NCBI GenBank assembly: GCA_964514105.1
Contig: CAZEPJ010000013.1
Coordinates: 12,358-76,357 of the forward strand
Source of the DNA: CAZEPJ01 sp964514105
GTDB taxonomy: Bacteria; Desulfobacterota; Desulfocorpusculales; Desulfocorpusculum
Direction: 5' to 3'
Length of the DNA stretch: 64,000 nt
The notes under the pieces are model-generated. The model was given only the letters and a program-made list of their open reading frames with translations. It did no database searches and was not told the DNA's origin. Positions 41,799 to 52,293 of this stretch are shown here, in pieces (the first letter of the stretch is position 1; every line of letters begins with the position of its first letter). Made by a program: the position numbers and the translations under genes.

Positions 41799-42376
41799 AC
41801 CGGATCGAGGAGAGGCGGGAATTCTTCCGGGTGGAAGGCGACGTGCTCCTGTCCTATCACCGCATCGGGGAGGAGGTCGACCAGGACACCGTTGGGACAA
41901 AGAGCCCGGTGCCGGTGGGGGATCGAGGGGCCAAGGCCCATGCCGGGCCCGCGGATGTCCCGGCTCTGGGGGGGCCGTGCCCATGTTGTGTGGGCCTCCG
42001 CATGGACCGCATGGAGGCCCGGCTGGAGGCCATCCTCTCCATCCTCTCCCGACCCCCCTTCCGGGAAGAGGCCGACCTCGCGCCCTGCGTCGTGGATATC
42101 AGCGGCTCGGGGATGCGCTTTCCCACCAGGGAGCGCTTCCAGGTGGGCGAGCGTCTGCGCGTGGCCCTCCTGTTGCCCCTCTCCCCCCGCCAGGTCATGC
42201 GCATTGCCGGGGTCGTGGTCCACGTCTCGCCGGCGGCCGAAGAGTGCGGCTCCCAGGCCCCCTTTCGCACAGCCATCCGATTCGACGGCATCGAGGAGCC
42301 GGATCGCGAGAGGATCATCCGCTACACGCTCCAGCGGCAGGCGGACCAGATCCGCAAGGCGAGGATGCAGCCCTAG
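41795..42376 (+). CDS. PilZ-domain c-di-GMP receptor with inserted Cys motif
   Basis: 193 residues. The N-terminus begins with RREFFRVEGDVLLSY, as in PilZ-N-type proteins. An insert contains GGPCPCCVGLRMDRMEARLEA (a CxCC motif and a helix). The PilZ barrel follows: RPPFR then CVVDISGSGMRFPT (the RxxxR and D-x-S-x-x-G motifs) and a C-terminal helix. Spacing between RPPFR and DISGSG is short, so which Arg pair binds c-di-GMP is uncertain. It overlaps the HD-GYP gene by 4 bp. Confidence 0.85.
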   Translation: MNRIEERREFFRVEGDVLLSYHRIGEEVDQDTVGTKSPVPVGDRGAKAHAGPADVPALGGPCPCCVGLRMDRMEARLEAILSILSRPPFREEADLAPCVVDISGSGMRFPTRERFQVGERLRVALLLPLSPRQVMRIAGVVVHVSPAAEECGSQAPFRTAIRFDGIEEPDRERIIRYTLQRQADQIRKARMQP

Positions 42377-42450
42377 CCTCGAGGCCCGCACGTTTCATCC
42401 CACTCCGCCCGGCCGCAACGGGGTCATCCCATCGGCCCGGGGGGTGCGGG

Positions 42451-44154
42451 TCATCCCTGCACGGCCCCCAGGAGCCAGCGGTGAAGCGCGTTGCCGTGGG
42501 GTGCGCCGCGAAGCACCCGGATGCCGTCCCTCGCCAGAGAGGGGGACAGGGCGGTGTCATGGGAAGCCAGGAGAAGAATCGGTCCTGGGGCCCGGCTGCT
42601 GAGCTGTTGCACGAATCGCTCCAGCGTCTCTTCCCTGGCGTGAACCGCTCGCAGATCCAGGATCTTGGCCCGGTGCGGGATCTTGCCCGCCAGCTCCAGG
42701 AGGGGATCGCCCCACACCGAGGCGTGGGCCTTATGGCCCCAGGCCCGCAACAGGGTTTCCAAAGAGGGCGTCTGCTTGCCCTTGGGAGCCACGACCCACA
42801 CCGGGACGGATGGGAGGTCCTGTGGGACAGGCGCCGCCTCCGGCTCGGCCGCCTCGGCCGGAGGGGCCTCCCGGAAAGAGGGCACGAGGCTGGCCCTCCA
42901 GTGATCGACCTCGAGCCGGGTCTGCCCGAGGATCTCCTCCAGCCGCCCCTCCTCCAGACCCAGGGCCTCCCGGGCGGCCTGGGGGATGGACCGCAGCACG
43001 CTGTGTCCGCTTGACCCGAGGCCCATCCAACGAACGAGCAGATTGGCCGCCAGGACCACGGCGCAGTGGGTCCGCTGCGGCCCCGGGGCCTCCGGCAGGG
43101 CATGGTGATGCTCGATGGCCACGCGATGCACGGGGGGGATGCCCCAGTGCTTGGCCAAAAGACCGCCCACCACGGTGTGGGGAAGGCCGATGACATCCCG
43201 CTCGGCATCCAGGGGAGAGATGCGCTCCTTGCGGGCCCTCTGCATGGCCTCGCGCCACTGATCCCCCAGATAGGTGTCCAGAAGCAGCTTCCCCATGTCG
43301 TGGAGGAGGCCCCCGAGAAAGGCCTCGTCGGGCTGGATCCCTGGGACGTCCCTGGCAAGGCGCCGCGCGCAGATGCCGCAGGCCAGGCTGTGCTCCCAGA
43401 AGCGATCCCGATCCAGGTCCGGGGCCTCCATGTGGGCGTACGTCTCCATGAGCTTGAGGCCCAGGGTCACGTTCTTGACCTCCGAGAACCCCAGCAGGGC
43501 CACCGCATGCTGCACCGTGGTGACGGGGCTGGCGGGGGCGAACATGGCCGAGTTGACCAGTCGGAGCACCCGAGCGGCCAGGGACGGGTCCAAGGAGATG
43601 GCCCCGGCGATCTCCCTTGGCGAGGTCTCCTCCCGCTGAACCAGCGAGAGGACCTTCTCCACCACCAGCGGCAGGGCAGGCAGCTCATCGATGAAGGCAG
43701 TCAGTCCCCGGACGATCTCCTGATTGGGGTTCCCGCTCAACGTCTCCCGCAGCACGTCTCCGGCCTGGGGCGCCCGGCTTGCGGAATGGACGGCGGTGCG
43801 CAGGTGCTCGTTCAGGACCTCTCGGACCCCGGCCTCGCTGGTGGGCATGGGCGTCAGCTGGGCCGAGCAGCCGAGCCGCCAGGCGTCCCCCTTCCCGCCA
43901 CCCTCGGGCCCGGTCAGGAGGACGACGCGGACCCATGGGTATCGCCGCTGGATGGACCTGAGCGTCTGAACATCCGAGGTCTGGGGCCTGGGGCTGTCGG
44001 CCAGCACCAGGGCCACCTCCCGGGTGTTGAGCAGGCGGTGGACCTCGGATCGGGTCGAAGCCACCAGGAGCCGCGATGGGTCTCCTGCAGCCCGACGAAA
44101 GCGTTCACCCACGGCCTCCCGCTCGGTGATCAGCACGGCGCAAGGTCGGTTCAT
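42451..44154 (-). CDS. HDOD protein flanked by degenerate receiver-like domains
   Basis: 567 residues. The HDOD domain (about residues 150-345) is clear: LPALPLVVEKVLSLVQREET, DPSLAARVLRLVNSAMFA, FLGGLLHDMGKLLLDTYLGD and AIEHHHALPE. The N-terminal 120 residues fold like a receiver (CAVLITEREAVGERFRRAAG; VALVLADSPRP; RVVLLTGPEGG) but lack the acidic phosphorylation pocket. The last 110 residues look like another such pseudo-receiver (VPVWVVAPKGKQ; ILLLASHDTALSPS). A GAGGTGAGGA ribosome site precedes the start. HDOD proteins act in signalling and motility; the exact output is unknown. Confidence 0.85.
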   Translation of the reverse strand: MNRPCAVLITEREAVGERFRRAAGDPSRLLVASTRSEVHRLLNTREVALVLADSPRPQTSDVQTLRSIQRRYPWVRVVLLTGPEGGGKGDAWRLGCSAQLTPMPTSEAGVREVLNEHLRTAVHSASRAPQAGDVLRETLSGNPNQEIVRGLTAFIDELPALPLVVEKVLSLVQREETSPREIAGAISLDPSLAARVLRLVNSAMFAPASPVTTVQHAVALLGFSEVKNVTLGLKLMETYAHMEAPDLDRDRFWEHSLACGICARRLARDVPGIQPDEAFLGGLLHDMGKLLLDTYLGDQWREAMQRARKERISPLDAERDVIGLPHTVVGGLLAKHWGIPPVHRVAIEHHHALPEAPGPQRTHCAVVLAANLLVRWMGLGSSGHSVLRSIPQAAREALGLEEGRLEEILGQTRLEVDHWRASLVPSFREAPPAEAAEPEAAPVPQDLPSVPVWVVAPKGKQTPSLETLLRAWGHKAHASVWGDPLLELAGKIPHRAKILDLRAVHAREETLERFVQQLSSRAPGPILLLASHDTALSPSLARDGIRVLRGAPHGNALHRWLLGAVQG

Positions 44155-44266
44155 GAATCCTCACCTCGACGGGTCGTACCGGGGCGGGGCCCCGGGCGGA
44201 ACTGGGGCGCCGGTGTCCGGCAATGCCGCCCTGCGCGCCCGCGGTCAATGGCCGGCGACGTGCTGT

Positions 44267-45133
44267 TCACGCCCCGGCTCCGCCGCGGATCTCCATGAGG
44301 TCCTCCACCTTTTCCAGTTCTGTCCACAGCACGGGCGTGCAGGCATCCAGGGCCCGCCGGGACCAGCCCAATGCCCGGGCGAGCCCCGGCGCCGATCGGG
44401 TGGCCATGCCATCGTCCCCTGTGCCGATGCCCATCTGGATGCACAACAGGTTGGCCAGATGGACCAGGCAAAGGGCGAGAGGGTCCCGCGAAGGATCCAC
44501 CGGTTCGTGATGCCGGGCCATGATGGCGACGATGTTCGCAGGGAAGTTCCAGCGCTCTCCCAGACAGCCGCCGACCTGGGCATGGTCCATTCCCAAGACC
44601 TCTCTTTCTGCCTCCAGTAGCGAACGGCGCCCCTGGTGGATCTGCTCTCGGACCGCCCCGTACCGGGCCCCCACGAACTGGCTCAGGACGATCTTGCCCA
44701 CGTCGTGCAGGAGGGCGCCGGTGAAAAGGGCGTGGTCCTCCTCCTGCTCCCCCATGGCACCATGAAGGATCCGGGACAGGGTGGCGCAGGCCACGGCGTG
44801 GGACCAGAGCTCGCCCTTTTCCAGTCCGTAGCCCGGCACCTCTCCCGCCAAGTACTCCAGGGCGCCGAAGGTGACGAGCAGACGGGTCATTCCCTGGTTT
44901 CCCAGCAGGACCATGGCCTGGTGAAGGGAGTCAACCTCCCCCCGCAGGCCGAACAGCGCCGAATTGCAGACGCGAAGGAGCCTGGCGGTGATCACGGGGT
45001 CGTACTGGATGACCGGCAGCAGGCGAGTGGCCGAGACCTGGGGGTCCTGGAGAAGGGCCAGGGCCTTGATCACCACTTGCGGAAAGCAGCGAACCCGATC
45101 CATGGAATCGACGATGGCCTCCATGTCGCTCAT
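44267..45133 (-). CDS. HDOD domain protein
   Basis: 288 residues, essentially one HDOD domain: FPQVVIKALALLQDPQVSAT, DPVITARLLRVCNSALFGLR, FTGALLHDVGKIVLSQFVGA and AIMARHHEPVDPS. The start at 45133 overlaps the cheD stop by 4 bp and follows GGAGGTGAGGG; an in-frame ATG further upstream (45169) lies inside cheD. Coupling to cheD links it to chemotaxis-type signalling. Confidence 0.88.
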   Translation of the reverse strand: MSDMEAIVDSMDRVRCFPQVVIKALALLQDPQVSATRLLPVIQYDPVITARLLRVCNSALFGLRGEVDSLHQAMVLLGNQGMTRLLVTFGALEYLAGEVPGYGLEKGELWSHAVACATLSRILHGAMGEQEEDHALFTGALLHDVGKIVLSQFVGARYGAVREQIHQGRRSLLEAEREVLGMDHAQVGGCLGERWNFPANIVAIMARHHEPVDPSRDPLALCLVHLANLLCIQMGIGTGDDGMATRSAPGLARALGWSRRALDACTPVLWTELEKVEDLMEIRGGAGA

Positions 45134-45612
45134 AGCTCCCTCACCTCCTGTCCTGCACACCGGACCCACGCCCTCCCGGTGGCCAGCGTCAGGTGCAGGG
45201 TGCGATTGACGACGCCGCCCAGGTCCTCGCCGCCCAACGCGAGGTCCAGGGCGCCCAGGATCCGGCGCACGGCCTCGCAGTTTCGGCTCCCCACGTCGAA
45301 AAAGCCCGAATCGTCCAGGATTCGAGCCCCCCCCGCCACCACCACCCGGGTGCGTCCCCTGTTCAGGCCCAGGCGGAATGCCATGTCCAGGAGCAGGGGG
45401 ATCCCCGTGTCTGCGAACAGGGCCGGCCTGTGCTGCGCCCGGACGGCGTCCAGCGCGGAGTCGGGCAGCATGCAGTGGAGCATCCCCCCTACCCCCGCCC
45501 CAGGGTCATGGATGGCCACGCCCATGCAGGCGCCCAGGGATTGGGCCACGAGGGTCTCCCCCGGGTCGTTGCTGACCGCCAAATCCGCGATTCCCACGAT
45601 GCGCAGGTTCAT
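45130..45612 (-). CDS. cheD: Chemoreceptor glutamine deamidase CheD
   Basis: 160 residues. The catalytic Cys is in LGACMGVAIHDPGAGVGGML, the His in LHCMLPDS, and the closing strand in LHLTLATGRAWVRCAG, all typical of CheD. It deamidates Gln in chemoreceptors and can interact with CheC. No other che gene lies in the window. The ATG at 45612 (MNLRIVGIADL) is preferred to an ATG five codons upstream. It overlaps the HDOD gene. Confidence 0.9.
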   Translation of the reverse strand: MNLRIVGIADLAVSNDPGETLVAQSLGACMGVAIHDPGAGVGGMLHCMLPDSALDAVRAQHRPALFADTGIPLLLDMAFRLGLNRGRTRVVVAGGARILDDSGFFDVGSRNCEAVRRILGALDLALGGEDLGGVVNRTLHLTLATGRAWVRCAGQEVREL

Positions 45613-45673
45613 GGCTTCAACGCACAACAGCCCGGATCTGCCGGGAGTCCGGAGCCGTTTGACCGAACGTCAC

Positions 45674-45693
45674 GGCGCCCCGGGGGGGGCGCC
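45674..45693 (-). terminator. GC hairpin between the 800-residue kinase and cheD
   Basis: GGCGCCCC-GGGG-GGGGCGCC is a perfect 8-bp stem with a 4-base loop in the 107-bp gap downstream of the kinase gene. There is no U-tract, so termination strength is uncertain. Confidence 0.4.
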
Positions 45694-45719
45694 CCGCCGC
45701 CGCCCGTGGCCTCCCCCTG

Positions 45720-48122
45720 TCACCGCAGGGCATCGCGGACCGCTTGGACCAAGGCGGGCAGGCCGAAGGGTTTTCGGAGCACTCCGGCCAGCCGGTGCCC
45801 CAGGACGCCGCCGACTTCGTCCCCGTCTTCTCCCAGGGAGGCCACGATGCGCGTCTCCGGGGCGGCCTCCATCAGCTCCCGAAGGCTTGGCTCCTGCTGG
45901 GGCAGCGGCTGGGGCAGGTCCAGGATGACGAGGTGGAACGGCTCCCGCTTCTGGCTGGCCGCGCGGAGCGTGGTCAGGGCCTCCTCGGCGCTGGCGGCCA
46001 CGCTGACCCGATAGCCCAGGGGCTCCAGGATCTCCGCGGCCACCTCTCGCAGGAGGGGTTCGTCATCCACCACCAGGATCCGATCCCCGGAGGGCGGGGC
46101 CGGCGATGGAGGGGGCAGGGACCGGGCCGTGGTGCCGCCCTCTTCCCCCAACGCCCGCAGGTAGACCGTCAGACAGGATCCGCCACTCGCCCCGCCGCGC
46201 CCGGGACTCTCCGCCAGGATGTACCCCTGGTGGTCCTTGACGATGGCGTAGGCGATGGACAAGCCCAGCCCTGTGCCCTTGCCGGGCTCCTTGGTCGTGA
46301 AGAACGGCTCGAAGGCTCGCTCGAGCACCTTGGGCGGCATGCCGCTGCCGTCGTCCTCCACGGTCACGGCCACGTACCGCCCCGGCGAAGCCCACGGGTG
46401 CGTTCGACAGAAGTCCTCCCCGAGTTGCACCTGGTGCGCCGCGAACCGGATCACGCCCTCACGGGAGATGGCATCCCGGGCGTTGAGACCCAGGTGAAAG
46501 AGGACCTGCTCCAACTGGGTGCTGTCCCCAAGGATCCGCGGCAGCCCCTCCTCGAGGTCCGTCTCCAGGCGGATCTCCGGGGGAGTGCCCTGACGCAGGA
46601 GCTCCACCGCCCCCTGGATCACGGCGTTGATCTGCAAGGGGACCCGCTCCCCCTCCTGGGTTCGCGCCAGGGTGAGCATCCGGCGGGTCAGGGCCGAGGC
46701 CCTCCCGCAGCTCCGTTCGATCTCCTGGAGGTATCCCGCCAGGGGGCCCCCGGCAGGCGCGGTCAGTGCGCACAACTGCGTGTATCCCAGGATGGCCGCC
46801 AGGATGTTGTTGAACTCGTGGGCCATGCCAGCGGCCAGCGTGCCCAGGCCCTGCATACGCTGGGCGTGGTAGAGCTGGCGCTGCAACTGCTCTTTCTCCG
46901 TCATGTCCTGCATGGTCTCGACGGCGCCTATGACCTCCCCCTCGGAGTCCCTGAGCCGCGCCGCCACCAAGTAGATGTGCCTGGGGCGGCCGTTGAGGAA
47001 GATCTCGTCGTAGGCCTCCATGGCCTCGGGGATCTGATCGCTCTTGACGAGCTGTTTGTCCGCGAAATAGGCCCTGGCATTGCCGTCGTCGGGGTCCAAA
47101 GCCAGGTGGGCCAACAGGGGCCTGTGAGACCCGCAAAACGCCACGGATGGATCCAGGGGACTGGCCAGGACGCGGTCCCTGCCCACCCCGGTCAGTCGCT
47201 CGCTGGCCCGGTTCCACAGGACCACCCGGCGGTTGCGATCCAGGACCAGCGTGGGGATGGGGTTTCCGTCCACGATGGCCGCCAGGCGCTCGCGCTCCAG
47301 GCGGAGGGCCTCCTCGGAGCGCTTGAGGTCGCTCAGGTCATTGAGGATGACGATGGCCCGCCCCTGCTCGTCGCGCACCGGGGAGACGGTCATGCTCACC
47401 TGCCGCTGATCCGCCAGGGTGACCAGGTCGCCGGGCTGCCCTTCCCGCCTATCGCAGGCTCTCCGCAGCCGATCCCTCACCCGCTCCCCCGCGCTTGGAG
47501 AGAGGATGTCCGGCAGGAGGCTTCCGAGCAGGTCCTCCTCTGTGCGGCCGGTCATGGCCGCGGCCCCCGCATTGGCAAAGGTGATCCGGCCGTCGGCCGT
47601 GACCTCCAGGATCCCCTCGTCCATGCGCTCCAGGATCAGCTCGGTGCGCCGCTTGATGGCGAGCAGTTCCCTGGTGATCTCCCGGGGCTGGATTTCCTCG
47701 ATGCCCAAGACGAGCGGTTCCCCGTCCATGGGCCTTCCGGTCTCGGCCAGGGCCAGGACGGCCCGCACGTGTCTCGCCATCTGGGGAAACGGGCCCTTGG
47801 CGATGCAGGCATCCGCCCCCAACTCGGACACCTCGACCAACTGCTCCGCGGCGATGGCCGAGAGGATGACCACGAAGATCTCTCGCAGGCTGGGGTCGCT
47901 TCGGATGATGCGGCACAGCTTGTCCCCGGAGATGTTCGGCATGACCAGGTCCAGGAAGACCAGATCCGGCGGGGAGTCCCGCAGGGCGTCCAGGGCCGTG
48001 AGGCCGTCTTCGGCGGTCCGGACCGAGTGGCCGTCGCGCGCCAGCATCCTGGCCAGGAACGTGCGAAGGATGGGTTGATTGTCCACGACGAGGATCTTCT
48101 TGGGTGGGCCGAGGGTGTTCAT
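45720..48122 (-). CDS. Hybrid sensor kinase: REC-PAS-PAS-HisKA-HATPase-REC
   Basis: 800 residues. An N-terminal receiver (LVVDNQPI; LVFLDLVMPNISG) is followed by two or three PAS domains (about 165-400). The HisKA H-box is GMAHEFNNILAAILGY, and the ATPase has the N, G1 and G2 boxes (NARDAI; DDGSGMPP; GKGTGLGLS). A C-terminal receiver (LVVDDEPL; LVILDLPQP) closes the protein. No transmembrane segment is visible, so it is a cytoplasmic sensor. It lies 59 bp after the Hpt gene. Its signal is unknown. Confidence 0.92.
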   Translation of the reverse strand: MNTLGPPKKILVVDNQPILRTFLARMLARDGHSVRTAEDGLTALDALRDSPPDLVFLDLVMPNISGDKLCRIIRSDPSLREIFVVILSAIAAEQLVEVSELGADACIAKGPFPQMARHVRAVLALAETGRPMDGEPLVLGIEEIQPREITRELLAIKRRTELILERMDEGILEVTADGRITFANAGAAAMTGRTEEDLLGSLLPDILSPSAGERVRDRLRRACDRREGQPGDLVTLADQRQVSMTVSPVRDEQGRAIVILNDLSDLKRSEEALRLERERLAAIVDGNPIPTLVLDRNRRVVLWNRASERLTGVGRDRVLASPLDPSVAFCGSHRPLLAHLALDPDDGNARAYFADKQLVKSDQIPEAMEAYDEIFLNGRPRHIYLVAARLRDSEGEVIGAVETMQDMTEKEQLQRQLYHAQRMQGLGTLAAGMAHEFNNILAAILGYTQLCALTAPAGGPLAGYLQEIERSCGRASALTRRMLTLARTQEGERVPLQINAVIQGAVELLRQGTPPEIRLETDLEEGLPRILGDSTQLEQVLFHLGLNARDAISREGVIRFAAHQVQLGEDFCRTHPWASPGRYVAVTVEDDGSGMPPKVLERAFEPFFTTKEPGKGTGLGLSIAYAIVKDHQGYILAESPGRGGASGGSCLTVYLRALGEEGGTTARSLPPPSPAPPSGDRILVVDDEPLLREVAAEILEPLGYRVSVAASAEEALTTLRAASQKREPFHLVILDLPQPLPQQEPSLRELMEAAPETRIVASLGEDGDEVGGVLGHRLAGVLRKPFGLPALVQAVRDALR

Positions 48123-48180
48123 CCGCGCGGCCTCCTTTGACGCCGGGCCCGGATGGGCGGGTTGGGGACGATCTGGCCGC

Positions 48181-48545
48181 TCATGTGAGGCCTCCCATCG
48201 ACGGGCAGGCGGCCTCCCATTCTCCCAACTGGGCCGAAAGGGCCTCCCGGAGGAGCCTCACCTCGCGTCCAATGGACTCCATCTCCCCGCGCGCCCCGGC
48301 CAGGGAACCTCGGCGGGCCTGCGCCTCCAGGCGCGCCGCACAGGCCAGGATCTCCCGGAAGTCCATGGATGCGGCGGCGCCCTTGATGGAATGGGCCGCC
48401 TCGGCCGCCAGAGCGGGATGGGAACCCTCGATCGCCGCCTCCAGCCGGGCCAGCTCCCGGGTCGCCACGTCCACGAACAGGGCCGAGAACTCCAGGAACT
48501 CGGCGGGGTCCAGCCCCACACCATCGTTCGCCTCCCCCAATGGCG

Positions 48546-48549
<4 letters not shown>
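48181..48549 (-). CDS. Histidine phosphotransfer (Hpt) protein
   Basis: 122 residues with the Hpt phosphorylation helix (AEAAHSIKGAAASMDFREIL, active His in HSIKG). Overlap of 4 bp with the hybrid kinase stop indicates co-translation. A longer frame opens at 48645 inside the kinase, but the ATG at 48549 gives a normal Hpt. It probably relays phosphate from the C-terminal receiver of the upstream kinase, perhaps to one of the stand-alone receivers nearby. Confidence 0.88.
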
Positions 48550-50168
<1,619 letters not shown>

Positions 50169-50674
50169 GCGCGAGCCTGTCCGTCCCGCGCTCCCTGTCA
50201 ACATCCATATCGGCGGTCCCCGCCGAGACTTGAGACGGCTTGGGGCCACCATCCGGGCCGACGGGGTGTCGCCCGCAGGTCACCTGGCGCCCTATGGATT
50301 GGGCCTCCCGGAGGCGGCCGGGGAGAAAAGGCGGGGCGGGGGCGAACTCCGGGTTCGCCCCCGCGCGGAGGGAGGTGACAAGGCGGGGGGGGTGGAGAGG
50401 GTCAGCAGGGCCTTCCTGCCCCGAGGGGCCGAGGCCTTCAAGGAGAACCGGGCCCGTCCCGGTTCGCAAAACGCCTGCGGGCAGGGGGCCGGGCGTGCCG
50501 GCCCTCCTGGCCGTCCAGGGCCCTGGGCGCCCGCCGGGCACCGAGTGGTACTCGTACGTATCGGAGCGCCGCGGCCGCACTTGAGTCGCGCGGCGGATCC
50601 CGACTGGGAGGCGGGTGCCGCCTGGCCGCCATGCGGCGTCCAGCGGGCGCAATGGAAGCCTTGGTCCATGGGGG
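50169..50674. other. 506-bp non-coding region with strong hairpins
   Basis: No credible gene. It separates the GGDEF gene from the hybrid kinase (both minus strand). Perfect stems are seen at 50336-50364 (12 bp, see terminator) and 50445-50465 (GAACCGGG/CCCGGTTC, 5-base loop). A short stem, CGAGT/ACTCG, lies near 50552. About 310 bp lie between the GGDEF stop and the terminator, a long 3' tail that could hold a structured or regulatory RNA. No known riboswitch motif was recognised. Confidence 0.5.
50336..50364 (-). terminator. Rho-independent terminator downstream of the GGDEF gene
   Basis: GCGGGGGCGAAC/GTTCGCCCCCGC is a perfect 12-bp stem with a 5-base loop. Read on the minus strand, it is followed by CCCGCCTTTTCTCC, giving a short U-run. 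It should end the transcript coming from 52063, or act as an attenuator ahead of the hybrid kinase at 50168. Confidence 0.7.
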
Positions 50675-52063
50675 TCACCGTCTCCCGGCCTGAAGGGGAC
50701 AACTGGCCCCGGCCGCGCACGGGAAGGTCCGGCGCGGGATTGCCGTGGGGGCGACCGGCGCCCCATCCCCCGGGCCGCAGTGGCACACCCGATTCCTCCC
50801 CTCGAGCTTGGCCCTGTACAGGGCGCGATCGGCGTCCTCGAGGAGCTGGGCGGTCGAGACGCCCGGTCCACCGCCCCAATCGCTCACCCCGATGCTCAGG
50901 GTGATGCGGAGCGCCTCGCCCGAGGCCGTTCCGAATGCGTGCCGGGCCACTCGCTGGGACATCCTGCGGCACAGGTGGCGGGCGTTCGCCAGGGTGGTCT
51001 GGGGCAGAATCACGAGCATCTCGTCTCCGCCGAAGCGGCCCAGATGGTCGGTGGCACGGAGCTGGTCCTTGAGGAGCCTGGCGAGCTCCCGCAGCACGCC
51101 GTCGCCGTACCCATGTCCGAATCGATCGTTGATCTCCTTGAAGCCGTCCACGTCGATGAGGGCGACGCAAAAGGGATGCCCGTACCGTTGCGAGCGCCGC
51201 AACTCCATTTCCAGGAGCTGTCCGATGAAATGCCGGTTGTACGTGGCCGTCAGGGAATCGGAGATGGCCAGGGTGTGCATCTGCTGGAGCATGCCCTCCC
51301 AGTTCCTCATGAGGGCCGCCTCCCCCAGGACCCGGCGTGCCGCGCGGATGATCCGTCCGTCTTCCCGCAGGCTCTCGCACCCCAGATAACCGGCTCCCCC
51401 CGCCTCCATGACATGGGATGCCACGGTCTCGTTCCCCCGCTGGGTGAGCACCAGGGTGGGGATCCAGGCGGGATGCCTCCGGACGGACTGAAGGAGATCC
51501 AGCCCCGTGCCCCCCTCCAGGTCGTAGCCCGTCAACACCAGGTCATAGGCCCGGGTGGACAGCTTCCGGAGGGCCGTGGGCAGATCGCCCACACGCTCCA
51601 GGGAAACCGCCGGCGTCAGCTGCCCCACCACGGCCTCCTGGACCCATGCAGACTGCCCTCGTTCCTCGATCCACATGACCAGGGGGCGAGATGGGAGGCC
51701 CGCGCCGCCCCTCGCGGCCAACCCCTGGGGGCCATCCAGAAAGGCCGGTGGGGTCTGGAGGCCGTGCCGCTCGGGGGCAGCGATCTCTCCCAACTGCCGA
51801 AGAAAGGCGCCGGGGTCTTCCCACAGCCGGGGGAGCCCCCGGATCTCGCCTGCGTTGAGGAGGAACATGAGAGGTCCCCCCAGGCCGGGGATGAGCCGTT
51901 GCATCCCCTCCTGGCAACCGATGAAGGCCGAGGGGGCCCCGGAGGGACGGTCCCCGCCGTCGGCCCCCGGCGGCCCCCCGCCCCCGTCCCCCGCTTCCCG
52001 CAAGGGCAGGTCACGCGACTCCAGATCCAAGAGCGTTTTCATGGTCGCAGCGCCTTCCATCAT
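50675..52063 (-). CDS. Diguanylate cyclase with degenerate receiver and GGDEM motif
   Basis: About 462 residues. The C-terminal GGDEF domain begins DSLTATYNRHFIGQLL. The active site reads GRFGGDEM, with DVDGFKEINDRFGHGYGD for metal and substrate binding, and SIGVSDW and ADRALYRAK closing the fold. The Met in the fifth signature position is unusual but the catalytic GGDE is kept. Residues about 130-260 look like a receiver (LVLTGYDLEGGTGLD). The N-terminus is variable. ATG 52042 (MKTLLDL) is an alternative start. Confidence 0.88.
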   Translation of the reverse strand: MMEGAATMKTLLDLESRDLPLREAGDGGGGPPGADGGDRPSGAPSAFIGCQEGMQRLIPGLGGPLMFLLNAGEIRGLPRLWEDPGAFLRQLGEIAAPERHGLQTPPAFLDGPQGLAARGGAGLPSRPLVMWIEERGQSAWVQEAVVGQLTPAVSLERVGDLPTALRKLSTRAYDLVLTGYDLEGGTGLDLLQSVRRHPAWIPTLVLTQRGNETVASHVMEAGGAGYLGCESLREDGRIIRAARRVLGEAALMRNWEGMLQQMHTLAISDSLTATYNRHFIGQLLEMELRRSQRYGHPFCVALIDVDGFKEINDRFGHGYGDGVLRELARLLKDQLRATDHLGRFGGDEMLVILPQTTLANARHLCRRMSQRVARHAFGTASGEALRITLSIGVSDWGGGPGVSTAQLLEDADRALYRAKLEGRNRVCHCGPGDGAPVAPTAIPRRTFPCAAGASCPLQAGRR

Positions 52064-52293
52064 GGGGCCTCTCCCGGTCTGTCTCGCACGGGGAGACAGC
52101 AATTTTCATACCAGATCCAGCACATGGGGGTGTGGGCCGCCAGGAGGCCCCCTGCGCTTTCTCCGAGGCAGTGCGGCCGTGTGGGTTGGGAATCCAAAGG
52201 GGGTGAGATGGGAGGGAGCGACTGCCGCAACGGGCCTTGGCCATCCAGATGGGCCCGGGGCCGGGACCCCGGGTCACATCCTTGCCCCCCGGG

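Noticed and set aside
50365..50674. Possible c-di-GMP (GEMM) riboswitch near the GGDEF and kinase genes
   Set aside because: A GCAAAACGCC stretch was noticed, but the other conserved GEMM elements and tetraloop/receptor pattern are absent on both strands.
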